Part shown: piece after piece, positions 7,760 through 15,704 of the stretch | How the letters are laid out: the number at the start of each line of letters is the position of its first letter | How positions within the stretch are numbered: position 1 is the stretch's first letter | Assembly: GCA_017397895.1 (NCBI GenBank) | Contig: JAFQHP010000050.1 | Span: 1-37,429 of the forward strand | DNA: 37,429 nt | DNA from: Clostridia bacterium | GTDB taxonomy: Bacteria; Bacillota; Clostridia; Christensenellales; Aristaeellaceae | Direction: 5' to 3' | Position numbers and translations under genes: made by a program | The notes under the pieces: generated by a model | What the model was told of the DNA's origin: nothing | Database searches by the model: none | What the model saw: the letters and a program-made list of their open reading frames with translations, nothing else

Positions 7760-8134
7760 TTATTCAGCGGCAGGGGTTTCCACCACTGCTTCAGCAGCGG
7801 GGGCAGCGGGGGCAGTGCGCACGGGGCGCGGCTTCACGCTCGCCTTTTTCTCCAGCAGCCGGATCACCTGGTAGCGAATGATGCTGTCGGAAATCTGAAG
7901 GTTACGTTCGAGCTCCTTGGGCAGCTCGGATTCGGCCTGGAAGTTCACCAGCACATAATAGCCTTCGGTCTTATAATCGATGGCATAAGCCAGGCGACGC
8001 TTGCCCCACTCTTCCACCTTGTCAACGCTGCCACCGTTGTCAGTGATCAGGGCGTTGAACTTGGCGATCAGTTCCTTGCGGGCTTCTTCTTCCACGGCGG
8101 GATCGATGATGTACACCACTTCATACTTGTTCAT
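7760..8134 (-). CDS. rpsF: 30S ribosomal protein S6
   Basis: This is the S18 partner on the small ribosomal subunit. The 124-residue product begins MNKYEVVYIIDPAVEEEARK and carries the conserved WGKRRLAYAI and GYYVLVNFQA segments, then an alanine/proline/valine-rich tail. ATG 8134 is chosen because GAGGAGGTGAAAAGA lies directly upstream; a frame opening at 8185 would run into the leader. The gene heads the rpsF-ssb-rpsR operon and has its own strong promoter and a 65-bp leader with competing hairpins. Confidence 0.98.
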   Translation of the reverse strand: MNKYEVVYIIDPAVEEEARKELIAKFNALITDNGGSVDKVEEWGKRRLAYAIDYKTEGYYVLVNFQAESELPKELERNLQISDSIIRYQVIRLLEKKASVKPRPVRTAPAAPAAEAVVETPAAE

Positions 8135-8159
8135 TCTTTTCACCTCCTCATGGACGTAT

Positions 8160-8194
8160 GGCATCCTGTCCTTTGCAGGATGCAAGGATGTGCC
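8160..8194 (-). promoter_or_regulatory. Leader hairpins of the rpsF operon (candidate S6:S18 autoregulation)
   Basis: On the minus strand the leader has an 8-bp stem GCATCCTG/CAGGATGC (8161-8183). A second upstream segment, GGC-AC-ATCCT (8185-8194), can pair with the same AGGATGCC strand. The two folds are mutually exclusive. The location matches that of the known S6:S18-binding leader motif, but I could not identify its characteristic CCG-containing bulge, so equivalence is unproven. Confidence 0.35.
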
Positions 8195-8202
8195 AAGAAT
8201 GT

Positions 8203-8231
8203 ATTATACAGGACTGTTTCAGAAATTGCAA
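8203..8231 (-). promoter_or_regulatory. Promoter of the rpsF-ssb-rpsR operon
   Basis: TTGCAA (8226-8231), a 17-bp spacer and TATAAT (complement of 8203-8208), about 70 bp upstream of the rpsF ATG. Confidence 0.85.
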
Positions 8232-8303
8232 GCTTTTTTTCTCATTTTTCTGCCCCCTTTCCCGCACTTTTTCCCATTCGTTCCGGAAATTTTGCTGCAA
8301 AAG

Positions 8304-8788
8304 ACGAAGCAGGGGGCTCCTCGCCCCCTGAACCCCTGCGGCAGGGAGATCCTCCCTGCACCCAGTAGGCGAAGTGGTTGAGTAGATCAACAAACAATTT
8401 CCGCCCAAATGGGGAAAAGACAACAGAAAACGGAAGGAACAAAGGAATCTGTTTGCTAAAGGATATCAACGAAAGAAGCGAACGCAACAAGTCCCACGGG
8501 CGCACTGAAAACGTAAAAAAGGACGGCCGAGAAAATGCATTTTCTCGCCGTCTTTTTTCGTTTTCCCCGGATGCAAAGCATCCGGCCGGCGGCTGCAAGC
8601 CGCCCAGCCCGTGGGGATAGCGACACCTCATCTACTCCGCAATTTTCCGGTTGTTCCTTTATAAACACTTTTCTGCATGCCACCGTTCCAGCGGCACATT
8701 ATTCGCAGAACCAGTCACCCACATCCGCAGGAAGGGTCAAGGGATGAAATCCCTTGAGGGGTGCAGGGGCGAAGCCCCGCATCGTCTC
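8304..8788 (+). repeat. Composite intergenic repeat, copy A
   Basis: This fills most of the gap between rpsF and gpmI. The order is: outer palindrome CAGGGGGCTCC...CCCCCTG (8310-8330); CAGGGAGATCCTCCCTG (8342-8358); a GCGAAGTGGTTGAG block with ACAAACAATTTCCG; an AT-richer spacer; the cloverleaf core (8493-8615); a degenerate roughly 65-bp unit (about 8620-8735); CAAGGGATGAAATCCCTTG (8738-8756); and the terminal GGGGCGAAGCCCC palindrome (8762-8781). No plausible coding sequence was seen. It ends about 30 bp before the gpmI promoter. Confidence 0.8.
8493..8615 (+). repeat. Cloverleaf-like inverted-repeat core, copy A
   Basis: The closing stem is CCCACGGGC/GCCCGTGGG (8493-8501 with 8607-8615). 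Arm 1 is GAAAACG/CGTTTTC (8507-8513 with 8559-8565), capped by GACGG-C-CGAGAAAAT/ATTTTCTCGCCGTC (8522-8552) and flanked by A- and T-runs. Arm 2 is CCGGATGC-AAA-GCATCCGG (8567-8585). Arm 3 is GGCGGCT-GCA-AGCCGCC (8588-8604). All arms are enclosed by the closing stem, giving a four-way-junction shape. Confidence 0.85.
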
Positions 8789-8815
8789 CCAGCCCCCGAA
8801 ATTTGCCGCAGACCC

Positions 8816-8844
8816 TTGCAAGAAACCCTTTATTCCATTATAAT
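8816..8844 (+). promoter_or_regulatory. Promoter for gpmI
   Basis: TTGCAA (8816-8821), 17 bp, TATAAT (8839-8844), about 55 bp upstream of the gpmI ATG. Confidence 0.85.
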
Positions 8845-8898
8845 ATAGGCTGTGTGAATATGGGCGTTTAGAACGCCGGTTAGGAGATAAAGAACGCT

Positions 8899-10443
8899 AT
8901 GGACAAGAAAATGACGGCTCTCATTATCATGGACGGTTTCGGCATCAACCCCGCCACGGAAGGCAACGCCATCTACACTGCCGGCACCCCCGAATTGGAT
9001 AAACTGACGGCCAAGTTCCCCACCTGCCAGCTGGGCGCCAGCGGCATGGACGTGGGCCTGCCGGACGGCCAGATGGGCAACAGCGAAGTGGGCCATCTGA
9101 ACATCGGCGCCGGCCGCATTGTGTATCAGGAACTCACCCGCATCACCAAGGACATCCAGGACGGCACCTTCTTTGAAAAGGAGCCCCTCATCTGGGCCAT
9201 GGACGCCGTGAAGGAAAACGGCGGCAACCTGCACCTGATGGGCCTGCTTTCCGACGGCGGCGTGCACAGCCACAACACCCACCTGTACGCCCTGGTGGAA
9301 ATGGCCAAAAAGCGGGGCGTGAAGAACGTGTTCATCCACTGCCTGCTGGACGGCCGTGACGTGCCCCCCACCTCCGCTGCCGAATACATGAAGCAGCTGG
9401 TGGAAAAGCTGGACGAAATCGGCGTGGGCCGGGTGGCCTCCATCCAGGGCCGCTTCTGGGGCATGGACCGCGACAACATCTGGGAACGGGTGGAAAAGGG
9501 CTACAATGCCATCGTTCTGGGCGAAGGCGTGGAAGAAACCTGCCCCGTGCAGGCCGTGCTCAACAGCTACGAAAACGGCAAGACCGACGAATTCATGCTG
9601 CCCACCGTCATCGTGGAAGACGGCAAGGCCATTGCCACCGTCAACGAAAACGACTCCGTCATCTTCTTCAACTTCCGGCCCGACCGTGCCCGTCAGCTGA
9701 CCCGCACCTTCATCATGCCCGATTTCAACGGCTTCGAACGCAAGAAAGGCTTCATCCCCGTGCAGTTCGTATCCATGACCCAGTATGACGCCACCTTCAC
9801 CGGCCTCAAGGTTGTCAATCCCCCGGCCTCCATGGAAAACACCCTGGGCGAATACCTGGCCAAATTGAACCTGACCCAGGCGCACATTGCCGAAACCCAG
9901 AAATACGCTCACGTGACCTTCTTCTTCAACGGCGGCGTGGAAGCCCCCAACGAAGGGGAAGAACGTTTCCTCATCGACAGCCCCAAGATTGCCACCTTCG
10001 ATATGAAGCCGGAAATGAGCGCTCCCGAAGTAACCGAAAAAGCGCTGGAACTCATCGACAGCGGCAAGTATGACGTGATGATCCTCAACTTCGCCAACTG
10101 CGACATGGTGGGTCACACCGGCGTAATGGACGCTGCCGTTGCCGCCGTGAAGGAAGTGGACAAGGATGTGGGCATTCTGGTAAACCGCATTCTGGAAAAG
10201 GGCGGCCGCGCTTTCGTTACCGCCGACCATGGCAATGCCGACCAGATGGTGGACCCCGAAAACGGCGAAATCTTCACCGCTCACACCACCAACCCCGTGC
10301 CCTTCATTGCCTGCGATAACGCCCTGATCGGCAAGCAGCTGCGTTCCGGCGGCCGCCTGGCGGATATCGCCCCCACCATGCTGGACAGCATGGGCCTTGA
10401 AGTTCCTGCCGAAATGACCGGCGAAAGCCTGATTGTGAAATGA
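8899..10443 (+). CDS. gpmI: 2,3-bisphosphoglycerate-independent phosphoglycerate mutase
   Basis: This is a glycolytic enzyme that interconverts 3- and 2-phosphoglycerate through a phosphoserine intermediate, dependent on Mn2+. The 514-residue length is canonical. It has the N-terminal metal site LIIMDGFGI, the catalytic Ser62 in GQMGNSEVGHLNIGAGR, the substrate-binding HCLLDGRDVPP and IQGRFWGMDRD segments, the FNFRPDRARQL motif and the C-terminal metal site TADHGNADQM. AGGAGA lies upstream of the ATG. It has a strong promoter of its own. The stop overlaps the next gene's ATG by four bases (ATGA). No other lower-glycolysis genes are adjacent. Confidence 0.98.
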   Translation: MDKKMTALIIMDGFGINPATEGNAIYTAGTPELDKLTAKFPTCQLGASGMDVGLPDGQMGNSEVGHLNIGAGRIVYQELTRITKDIQDGTFFEKEPLIWAMDAVKENGGNLHLMGLLSDGGVHSHNTHLYALVEMAKKRGVKNVFIHCLLDGRDVPPTSAAEYMKQLVEKLDEIGVGRVASIQGRFWGMDRDNIWERVEKGYNAIVLGEGVEETCPVQAVLNSYENGKTDEFMLPTVIVEDGKAIATVNENDSVIFFNFRPDRARQLTRTFIMPDFNGFERKKGFIPVQFVSMTQYDATFTGLKVVNPPASMENTLGEYLAKLNLTQAHIAETQKYAHVTFFFNGGVEAPNEGEERFLIDSPKIATFDMKPEMSAPEVTEKALELIDSGKYDVMILNFANCDMVGHTGVMDAAVAAVKEVDKDVGILVNRILEKGGRAFVTADHGNADQMVDPENGEIFTAHTTNPVPFIACDNALIGKQLRSGGRLADIAPTMLDSMGLEVPAEMTGESLIVK

Positions 10444-11087
10444 TTTATTCCTATTGTAAACACTGCAAAACGGAATCCCCGGGCGATACCTGCCAGGCCT
10501 GCGGCAAGCGGGCCACGGCAGCCGCCCAGAGAAACGTGTGGAGCGCTTCCTTCCTGCCGCTGACGGACAGCCGGGCCTGGAAAGCCATCCTGCTGACGCT
10601 GTGCGGCATGGTGGCGCTTGCCTTCCTGGTGCTCATCGGGCTGGACGCGCTGCTGATGGGCTCCTCCGGCGCCTCCCGGGCGCTGCAGGGCAACCTGCCC
10701 GCCCTCATTTTCTCCATCCTGCCCCTGGGCCTTCTGATTGCTTTCCTTTTCCTGTACCTGCAGGGCAAGGAAATATTGGTCTATGTGCTGGACCCCCGGG
10801 GCGCCCATCTGCAAACCTGGCATGAGCCCTCCCGGAAAAAGAGCTGGGCCCGCCTCCAGACGGCCGATGCTTCCCGGGATGTGCCCAACCAGGCAGGCAG
10901 CATGATGCACCTGTCCCAGGAACGGCATATGCTGTGGCAGGATGTGCAGCAGGTGCAATATAAGCCCCACCAGTCTCTGATTCTTCTGTACCACACCCCC
11001 CGCTGCGCCCCCATGGCGCTGCGGCTGCCTCAGGCAGAATATGAAGCTGCCGCCGCCTACGTGGGCAAATACTGCAAAGGCAAATAA
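10440..11087 (+). CDS. Zinc-ribbon membrane protein of unknown function
   Basis: The 215-residue product begins with a compact zinc ribbon, CKHCKTESPGDTCQACGK, giving a CxxC...CxxC pattern within the first 25 residues. Two transmembrane helices follow, AILLTLCGMVALAFLVLIGL and ALIFSILPLGLLIAFLFLYL. The C-terminal domain of about 110 residues is soluble (LDPRGAHLQTW ... YHTPRCAPMALRLP) and resembles a small PH-like or beta-rich domain, although I cannot name it. Its ATG overlaps the gpmI stop, so translation is coupled. It is followed closely by deoC. No function is assigned. Confidence 0.8.
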   Translation: MIYSYCKHCKTESPGDTCQACGKRATAAAQRNVWSASFLPLTDSRAWKAILLTLCGMVALAFLVLIGLDALLMGSSGASRALQGNLPALIFSILPLGLLIAFLFLYLQGKEILVYVLDPRGAHLQTWHEPSRKKSWARLQTADASRDVPNQAGSMMHLSQERHMLWQDVQQVQYKPHQSLILLYHTPRCAPMALRLPQAEYEAAAAYVGKYCKGK

Positions 11088-11101
11088 AGGAGGAACCTTC
11101 C

Positions 11102-11839
11102 ATGTCCATTTCTCTGGAAATCATCGCCAAGACGCTGGATCATTCCACCCTACAGCCCTTCCTGACGGAAGAAGATATCATCAAAGGCTGCGATATTGCC
11201 CTTGAATACAATACAGCCACCGTCTGCGCCCGTCCCGGGGATATGCCCCTGGTGGTGAAGCGCCTGGAAGGCAGCAGTGTGCTGCCCTGCACGGTGATCG
11301 GCTTCCCCCACGGCGCCCACCATATGAGCGTCAAATGCTTCGAAGCGGAAAAGGCACTGGACGACGGCTGCCGGGAATTGGACATGGTGCTGAATATCGG
11401 AAAAATGCTCCATGGCGACACTGCCTATGTGCAGGAAGAAATTCACAAGCTTTCGGAAATGGCCCATAACAGGGATGCCATTCTGAAAGTGATCCTGGAA
11501 ACCTGCTACCTCAATGACGAACAAAAGCGCATTGCCTGCCGCCTCAGCGAAGCCGCCGGTGCGGATTTTGTGAAAACCTCCACCGGCTACGGCTCCGCCG
11601 GCGCCACGGTAAAAGACGTGCAATTGATGCGCGAAACCGTATCCGAAAAGGTGCGGGTAAAGGCATCCGGCGGCATCCGCACGCTGGACATGGTGCTTGC
11701 CTGCCGCAATGCCGGGGCCGTGCGCTGCGGCGTATCCGCCACGGTGAAAATCATGAAGGAAGCAAAGGAACGCCTGGAAAAGGGCATCCTCACCGTCCTG
11801 CCTTTGAACCCTGTGGAAAACGGCGGCGGCGCTTACTAA
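11102..11839 (+). CDS. deoC: Deoxyribose-phosphate aldolase
   Basis: This is a class I (Schiff-base) aldolase that cleaves 2-deoxyribose 5-phosphate to glyceraldehyde 3-phosphate and acetaldehyde in deoxynucleoside catabolism. The 245-residue TIM barrel shows Asp94 in ELDMVLNIG, the Schiff-base Lys158 in DFVKTSTGYG, and the proton-relay Lys187 in VRVKASGGIRT. The N terminus carries the family KTLDHSTLQPFLT block. AAAGGAGG precedes the ATG. The other deo genes (deoA, deoB, deoD) are not in the window. The link with gpmI may be functional, since the product enters lower glycolysis. Confidence 0.97.
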   Translation: MSISLEIIAKTLDHSTLQPFLTEEDIIKGCDIALEYNTATVCARPGDMPLVVKRLEGSSVLPCTVIGFPHGAHHMSVKCFEAEKALDDGCRELDMVLNIGKMLHGDTAYVQEEIHKLSEMAHNRDAILKVILETCYLNDEQKRIACRLSEAAGADFVKTSTGYGSAGATVKDVQLMRETVSEKVRVKASGGIRTLDMVLACRNAGAVRCGVSATVKIMKEAKERLEKGILTVLPLNPVENGGGAY

Positions 11840-11858
11840 ACATACATTGGAGAACAAC

Positions 11859-12740
11859 ATGAAAAAGCTTCTGTCCCTTCTGCTGCTGGCGGCGCTGATG
11901 CTGCCTGCCCCGGGCATTGCGGAAGATACCGTGTATCACCTGCCGGTGGATTTTTCCGCCGGTCCCAAGGCCAACCCCGATTGCTACACCTCCAAGGAAA
12001 CCTACGAGGACGAAAGCCTGTCCGTGCGTATGGAAACCCGGGATATTGACCGGGTGCGTTATTCCATTGCCTGGATCAAAATCAAAAGCCCCACCCAGCT
12101 GCGCACCCATACCGCAGGCCAGCCCAACGAAATCGTGGCCGAGCGGCCCAGCCGCATGGCCCGCCGCCAGAACGCCGTGGTGGCCATCAACGGGGATTTT
12201 TACGTGCAGCGCAAGGACGGCCTGATCTACCGCCAGGGCGTGCCCTTCCGGTATGAGCTGAACGAAGAAAAGGACTCCCTGGTGATCGACGAAAACGGCG
12301 ATCTGCATAACTTCGTGGGCACCAAGGCGGACGAACTCCTGGCGTTCCTCAAGGAAGGACACCAGATCATCAACGCCTTTACCTTCGGCCCCACCCTCAT
12401 CAAAAACAGCGAAATCATGCCCTTGCCCGATACGTATCAGACCCGCTTTGACAGCACCGTCCGCTCTCCCCGGATGGTGATCGCCCAGATGGGCCCCCTG
12501 GAATATGTATTTGTGGAGGCCCAGGGCCGCAACGACGAAAGCATCGGCGTCACCACCGACCAGATGGCCGTTTTCATGAAGGAGCTGGGGGTGAAGGAAG
12601 CCTACTGCCTGGACGGCGGCAATTCCTGCGTGATGACCTTCAACGGCCGCTATTATGATTCCAACTACGCCGGCTCCGAGCGGGAACAGAGCGATATCAT
12701 CTATGTGGTCAGCGCCGTTCCGGAAGATACCTGGCAATAA
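11859..12740 (+). CDS. Secreted phosphodiester glycosidase (NAGPA/DUF2233 domain)
   Basis: The 293-residue protein has a signal peptide, MKKLLSLLLLAALMLPAPGIA, probably cleaved after the alanine near residue 21. The NAGPA domain follows. Its family landmarks are seen as VVAINGDFYVQ, GLIYRQGVPFR, the glycine-rich LDGGNSCVMTFNGRYY and the C-terminal REQSDIIYVVSA. The family is named for human N-acetylglucosamine-1-phosphodiester alpha-N-acetylglucosaminidase; bacterial members are thought to act on cell-surface glycan phosphodiesters such as teichoic-acid-like polymers, but the substrate here is unknown. The ATG at 11859 has GGAG six bases upstream and is preferred over a TTG at 11847. It is the last gene before a strong terminator. 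Confidence 0.88.
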   Translation: MKKLLSLLLLAALMLPAPGIAEDTVYHLPVDFSAGPKANPDCYTSKETYEDESLSVRMETRDIDRVRYSIAWIKIKSPTQLRTHTAGQPNEIVAERPSRMARRQNAVVAINGDFYVQRKDGLIYRQGVPFRYELNEEKDSLVIDENGDLHNFVGTKADELLAFLKEGHQIINAFTFGPTLIKNSEIMPLPDTYQTRFDSTVRSPRMVIAQMGPLEYVFVEAQGRNDESIGVTTDQMAVFMKELGVKEAYCLDGGNSCVMTFNGRYYDSNYAGSEREQSDIIYVVSAVPEDTWQ

Positions 12741-12747
12741 TCTTTCC

Positions 12748-12781
12748 AGACGGTGTGTTTGCAAACACGCCGTCTTTTCTT
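12748..12781 (+). terminator. Terminator of the gpmI-deoC operon
   Basis: A near-perfect palindrome, AGACGGTGTGTTTG with CAAACACGCCGTCT (one G-U pair), lies at 12748-12775 and is followed by TTTCTT. Confidence 0.85.
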
Positions 12782-12800
12782 GCACCAAGGAGGCATGCAA

Positions 12801-13934
12801 ATGAAAAAATATGGCTTGTGTCTTTTGGCCGCTCTGATGGCCGTTATGGCCACTTTCGCCGTACTGTTTTTGTGCACCCACGGCTCCATGCTGCCGGAAA
12901 AACGGACGGAATACTATGAACAGAAGGCAAAAGCGGAAGCAGATTCTGCCACCGGCGCCGAAGCGGAACTGATGGCCCTGCTGCTGGGCGCTGCCCCTGC
13001 CGCTCCGGCGGAAGAAGAGAAAAATGTTGCTTCTTTCTCCTTCCAGACCAGTGATTTCAGCGGGGCGCTTGCCATATTCACCCTCGTTTTCTCTCTTATC
13101 TATGTCTTCTTCTATGGCAGAAAGCCGGAAGAAAATAAAGGGACGCTATGGGCATACATTCTGGCCGTGCCCCTGGGGCTGATCGGCGCCCGTCTGCTGT
13201 ATTGCCTGACGGACGTTGTCTTCTACCTCAAGGATATTGAAGCACCCGCGGCTATGCTGAAAATGTGGGAAGGCGGCCTGTCTCTGACGGGCGCACTGTC
13301 CTGCATTGCTCTGGCCGGTGTGATGGGAGCAAAAATCGCCAATGAAAAGCCCCTTCATGTGCTGAACCAATTGGCGCCGTTCCTGCTGCTTTTTGCCATT
13401 TCGGTTCCTGCTGCCAATACTTATATCGGCGCAGGCTGGGGGCCGGAAGTTTCTCTTCCCCTGTTCTTTGTCAATGTGAACCACCAGAAACGTCTGGATA
13501 CCGCCAGGCTCACTGTGCTGATTCTCATCGTGCTCTGGTTCGTTCTGGAATACCTGTTCCGCAAAAAAAAGCTGCCTCAAAACCGCCGCTTCTTCTACAC
13601 TGCCTTCCTCTTTGGCTGTGTGATGGTGCCCCTGGAAAGCCTGCGCCGGGACGGGCACATGGTGTGGGGCTTTGTGCATACAGAAATGCTCTATGCCATG
13701 ATGATCGCCCTGCCTGCCGGGCTTGTGCTGGCAAAGAAAAACAGGCGCATCCCCCTGCTCATTGCCACCGCATTGCTGGCCGGTGCCGTGATCGGCCTGG
13801 AATTCATGCTGGACCGCTCCGCCATCAACGACTGGCTTTTGTACGGCGTGTATCTGCTTTGCATGGCCGGGTACATTTTTGTGGGCCTGAAATGGGCAAA
13901 CACCTCTTGCGAACAGGCAAAAAATAACGTATAA
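12801..13934 (+). CDS. Lgt-like multipass membrane protein (divergent prolipoprotein diacylglyceryl transferase homologue)
   Basis: This is a 377-residue polytopic protein with a signal-anchor-like N terminus (KKYGLCLLAALMAVMATFAVLF). An alanine/glutamate-rich linker (about 35-75) follows, then about seven more membrane segments. The central part resembles Lgt, the enzyme that transfers diacylglyceryl to prolipoprotein cysteines: LGLIGARLLYCLTDVVF, then WEGGLSLTGALSCIALAG, and a late LESLRRDGHMVWGFVHTEML block. The Lgt signature GRxxNFxNxExxG is missing; the corresponding segment reads VPAANTYIGAGWGPEVSLPL. It may therefore be a paralogue with altered or lost activity. ATG 12801 has AAGGAGG at good spacing. 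No separate promoter was found between the terminator and the gene. Confidence 0.7.
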   Translation: MKKYGLCLLAALMAVMATFAVLFLCTHGSMLPEKRTEYYEQKAKAEADSATGAEAELMALLLGAAPAAPAEEEKNVASFSFQTSDFSGALAIFTLVFSLIYVFFYGRKPEENKGTLWAYILAVPLGLIGARLLYCLTDVVFYLKDIEAPAAMLKMWEGGLSLTGALSCIALAGVMGAKIANEKPLHVLNQLAPFLLLFAISVPAANTYIGAGWGPEVSLPLFFVNVNHQKRLDTARLTVLILIVLWFVLEYLFRKKKLPQNRRFFYTAFLFGCVMVPLESLRRDGHMVWGFVHTEMLYAMMIALPAGLVLAKKNRRIPLLIATALLAGAVIGLEFMLDRSAINDWLLYGVYLLCMAGYIFVGLKWANTSCEQAKNNV

Positions 13935-13935
13935 T
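13907..13935 (+). promoter_or_regulatory. Promoter for the phosphohexomutase gene
   Basis: TTGCGA (13907-13912), 17 bp, TATAAT (13930-13935). It overlaps the last codons of the Lgt-like gene, about 44 bp before the next ATG. Confidence 0.75.
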
Positions 13936-13978
13936 ACCATTATCAACAATGTCTATATTTTTGAGGGAGGGTTTTCCT

Positions 13979-15694
13979 ATGGGCTATATGGAAGAATACA
14001 AAAGCTGGCTCACCCGCTTTGCCGCAGATGAAGAAACCATTGCGGAACTGAAATCCATCGAAAACGACGAAAAAGAAATTGAAGATCGCTTCTATACCAG
14101 CCTGGCCTTCGGCACCGGCGGCCTGCGCGGCGTGCTGGGCATGGGCACCAACCGGATGAACGTTTACAACGTGCGCCGTGCCACCATGGGCCTGGCGCAG
14201 TATGTAAAGGCCCACGGCACCGAACATAAGGGCGTTGTGGTGGCTTATGACAGCCGCATCAAGAGCGATGTGTTTGCCAAGGAAACGGCCCTCACCCTGG
14301 CCGCCGCCGGCATCAAGGCCTACCTGTTTGAATCCCTGCGGCCCGTGCCCATCCTGTCCTATTCCGTGCGCCATCTGGGCACTGCTGCCGGTGTCATCAT
14401 CACCGCCAGCCACAACCCGCCCCAGTACAACGGCTACAAAGTGTACGGCGAAGACGGCGCCCAGATCGGCCCCGACGTGGCCGACGAAATCATCGCCAGC
14501 ATCAATTCCCTTCAGTATGAAGAATGCGTGCCCATGGACGAAGAAGAAGCCAAGGAAAAAGGCCTTCTGCAGATCATCGGCAACAAGGAAGTGGACGATG
14601 ATTATATCGAAATGGTGAAAACCCTGTCCCTGCGGCCGGAACTGCTGGAAAAGCGGGGCGCGGACCTGAACATCGTCTATACCCCCCTCCACGGCAGCGG
14701 CAATGTGCCGGTGCGCCGCCTGCTTAAGGAACTGGGCATCACCAAGGTCACCGTGGTGAAGGAACAGGAAGCCCCCGACGGCCGCTTCCCCACCGTTACC
14801 GCCCCCAACCCTGAAGACCCCGCCGCCTTCAAAATGGCCATCCCGCTGGCAGAAGAAGTGGGCGCCACCACCGTTTTCGGCACCGACCCCGACTGCGACC
14901 GTCTGGGCTGCGCCGTGAAAGACAAGGACGGCATCTGGCGTACCCTCACCGGCAACCAGATCGCCTGCCTGATGCTCAGCCACATCCTGGAAAGCCGCAA
15001 AGCCAACGGCACCCTACCCGCAAACGCCGCCGTAGTAAAGTCCGTTGTGTCCACTAACCTGGCCAAGGCCATCTGCGACAGTTACGGCATTCCGATCTTT
15101 GACGTGCTGACCGGCTTCAAGTTCATCGGTGAAAAGATCCAGCAGTTCGAAGAAAAGGGCGACCATACCTTCGTCTTCGGCTTCGAAGAAAGCTTCGGCT
15201 ACCTCTCCGGCACCCAGGTGCGCGACAAGGACGGCGTCAACGCCTCCCTGCTCCTTTGCGAAACCACCTGCGCCTGCATGGACCGGGGCGAAACCCTCTA
15301 CGACGCCCTGCAGAAACTGTATCAGAAGTACGGCTATTACAAGGAAACCGGCCATTCCGTGGTGCTGCCCGGCAAGGACGGCGTGGAAAAGATGAAGGGC
15401 ATCATGGATAACCTGCGCAACAATCCCCCTGCCCAACTGGCCGGCCTGAAGGTCACCGGCATCCGGGACTTCGGCCGCTCCATCCGCATTGCTGACGGCA
15501 AGGAAGAAAAGCTGGATTATCCCAAGTCCAACGTGCTCTACTTCGAACTGGAAAACAACAACTGGCTCTGCATCCGTCCCAGCGGCACCGAGCCCAAGAT
15601 CAAGCTCTACGTGGCCACCAAGGCGGATACCCAGGAAGCTACCGATGCCCTGAATGCCGCCCTCACAGCTGCAGCCCAGGAAATCATGAAGTAA
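13979..15694 (+). CDS. Alpha-D-phosphohexomutase (phosphoglucomutase/phosphomannomutase)
   Basis: This 571-residue enzyme interconverts hexose 1- and 6-phosphates, linking glycolysis with sugar-nucleotide supply. It resembles the Firmicute PgcA type, which has a long N-terminal segment. The phosphoserine loop is ITASHNPPQYNGYK, the metal loop is TDPDCDRLG, the sugar-binding loop is GFEESFGYLSG and the phosphate-binding loop is RPSGTEPKIKLY. The metal loop reads DPDCDR rather than the commoner DGDxDR, a pattern found in the PgcA/PGM2 branch. ATG 13979 is preferred over an upstream 13949 start because of the GAGGGAGG just before it. A terminator follows directly, so the gene is probably monocistronic. 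Confidence 0.95.
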   Translation: MGYMEEYKSWLTRFAADEETIAELKSIENDEKEIEDRFYTSLAFGTGGLRGVLGMGTNRMNVYNVRRATMGLAQYVKAHGTEHKGVVVAYDSRIKSDVFAKETALTLAAAGIKAYLFESLRPVPILSYSVRHLGTAAGVIITASHNPPQYNGYKVYGEDGAQIGPDVADEIIASINSLQYEECVPMDEEEAKEKGLLQIIGNKEVDDDYIEMVKTLSLRPELLEKRGADLNIVYTPLHGSGNVPVRRLLKELGITKVTVVKEQEAPDGRFPTVTAPNPEDPAAFKMAIPLAEEVGATTVFGTDPDCDRLGCAVKDKDGIWRTLTGNQIACLMLSHILESRKANGTLPANAAVVKSVVSTNLAKAICDSYGIPIFDVLTGFKFIGEKIQQFEEKGDHTFVFGFEESFGYLSGTQVRDKDGVNASLLLCETTCACMDRGETLYDALQKLYQKYGYYKETGHSVVLPGKDGVEKMKGIMDNLRNNPPAQLAGLKVTGIRDFGRSIRIADGKEEKLDYPKSNVLYFELENNNWLCIRPSGTEPKIKLYVATKADTQEATDALNAALTAAAQEIMK

Positions 15695-15704
15695 CAATAC
15701 CACC

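Noticed and set aside
8493..8615. Cloverleaf core as a tRNA or tRNA-like gene
   Set aside because: It is about 123 bp, lacks T-loop, D-loop and CCA-end signatures, and arm lengths do not match tRNA.
8242..8683. Several overlapping short open frames in the rpsF-gpmI gap
   Set aside because: They run through palindromic repeat modules on both strands, have no ribosome sites, and similar peptides recur wherever the repeat occurs.
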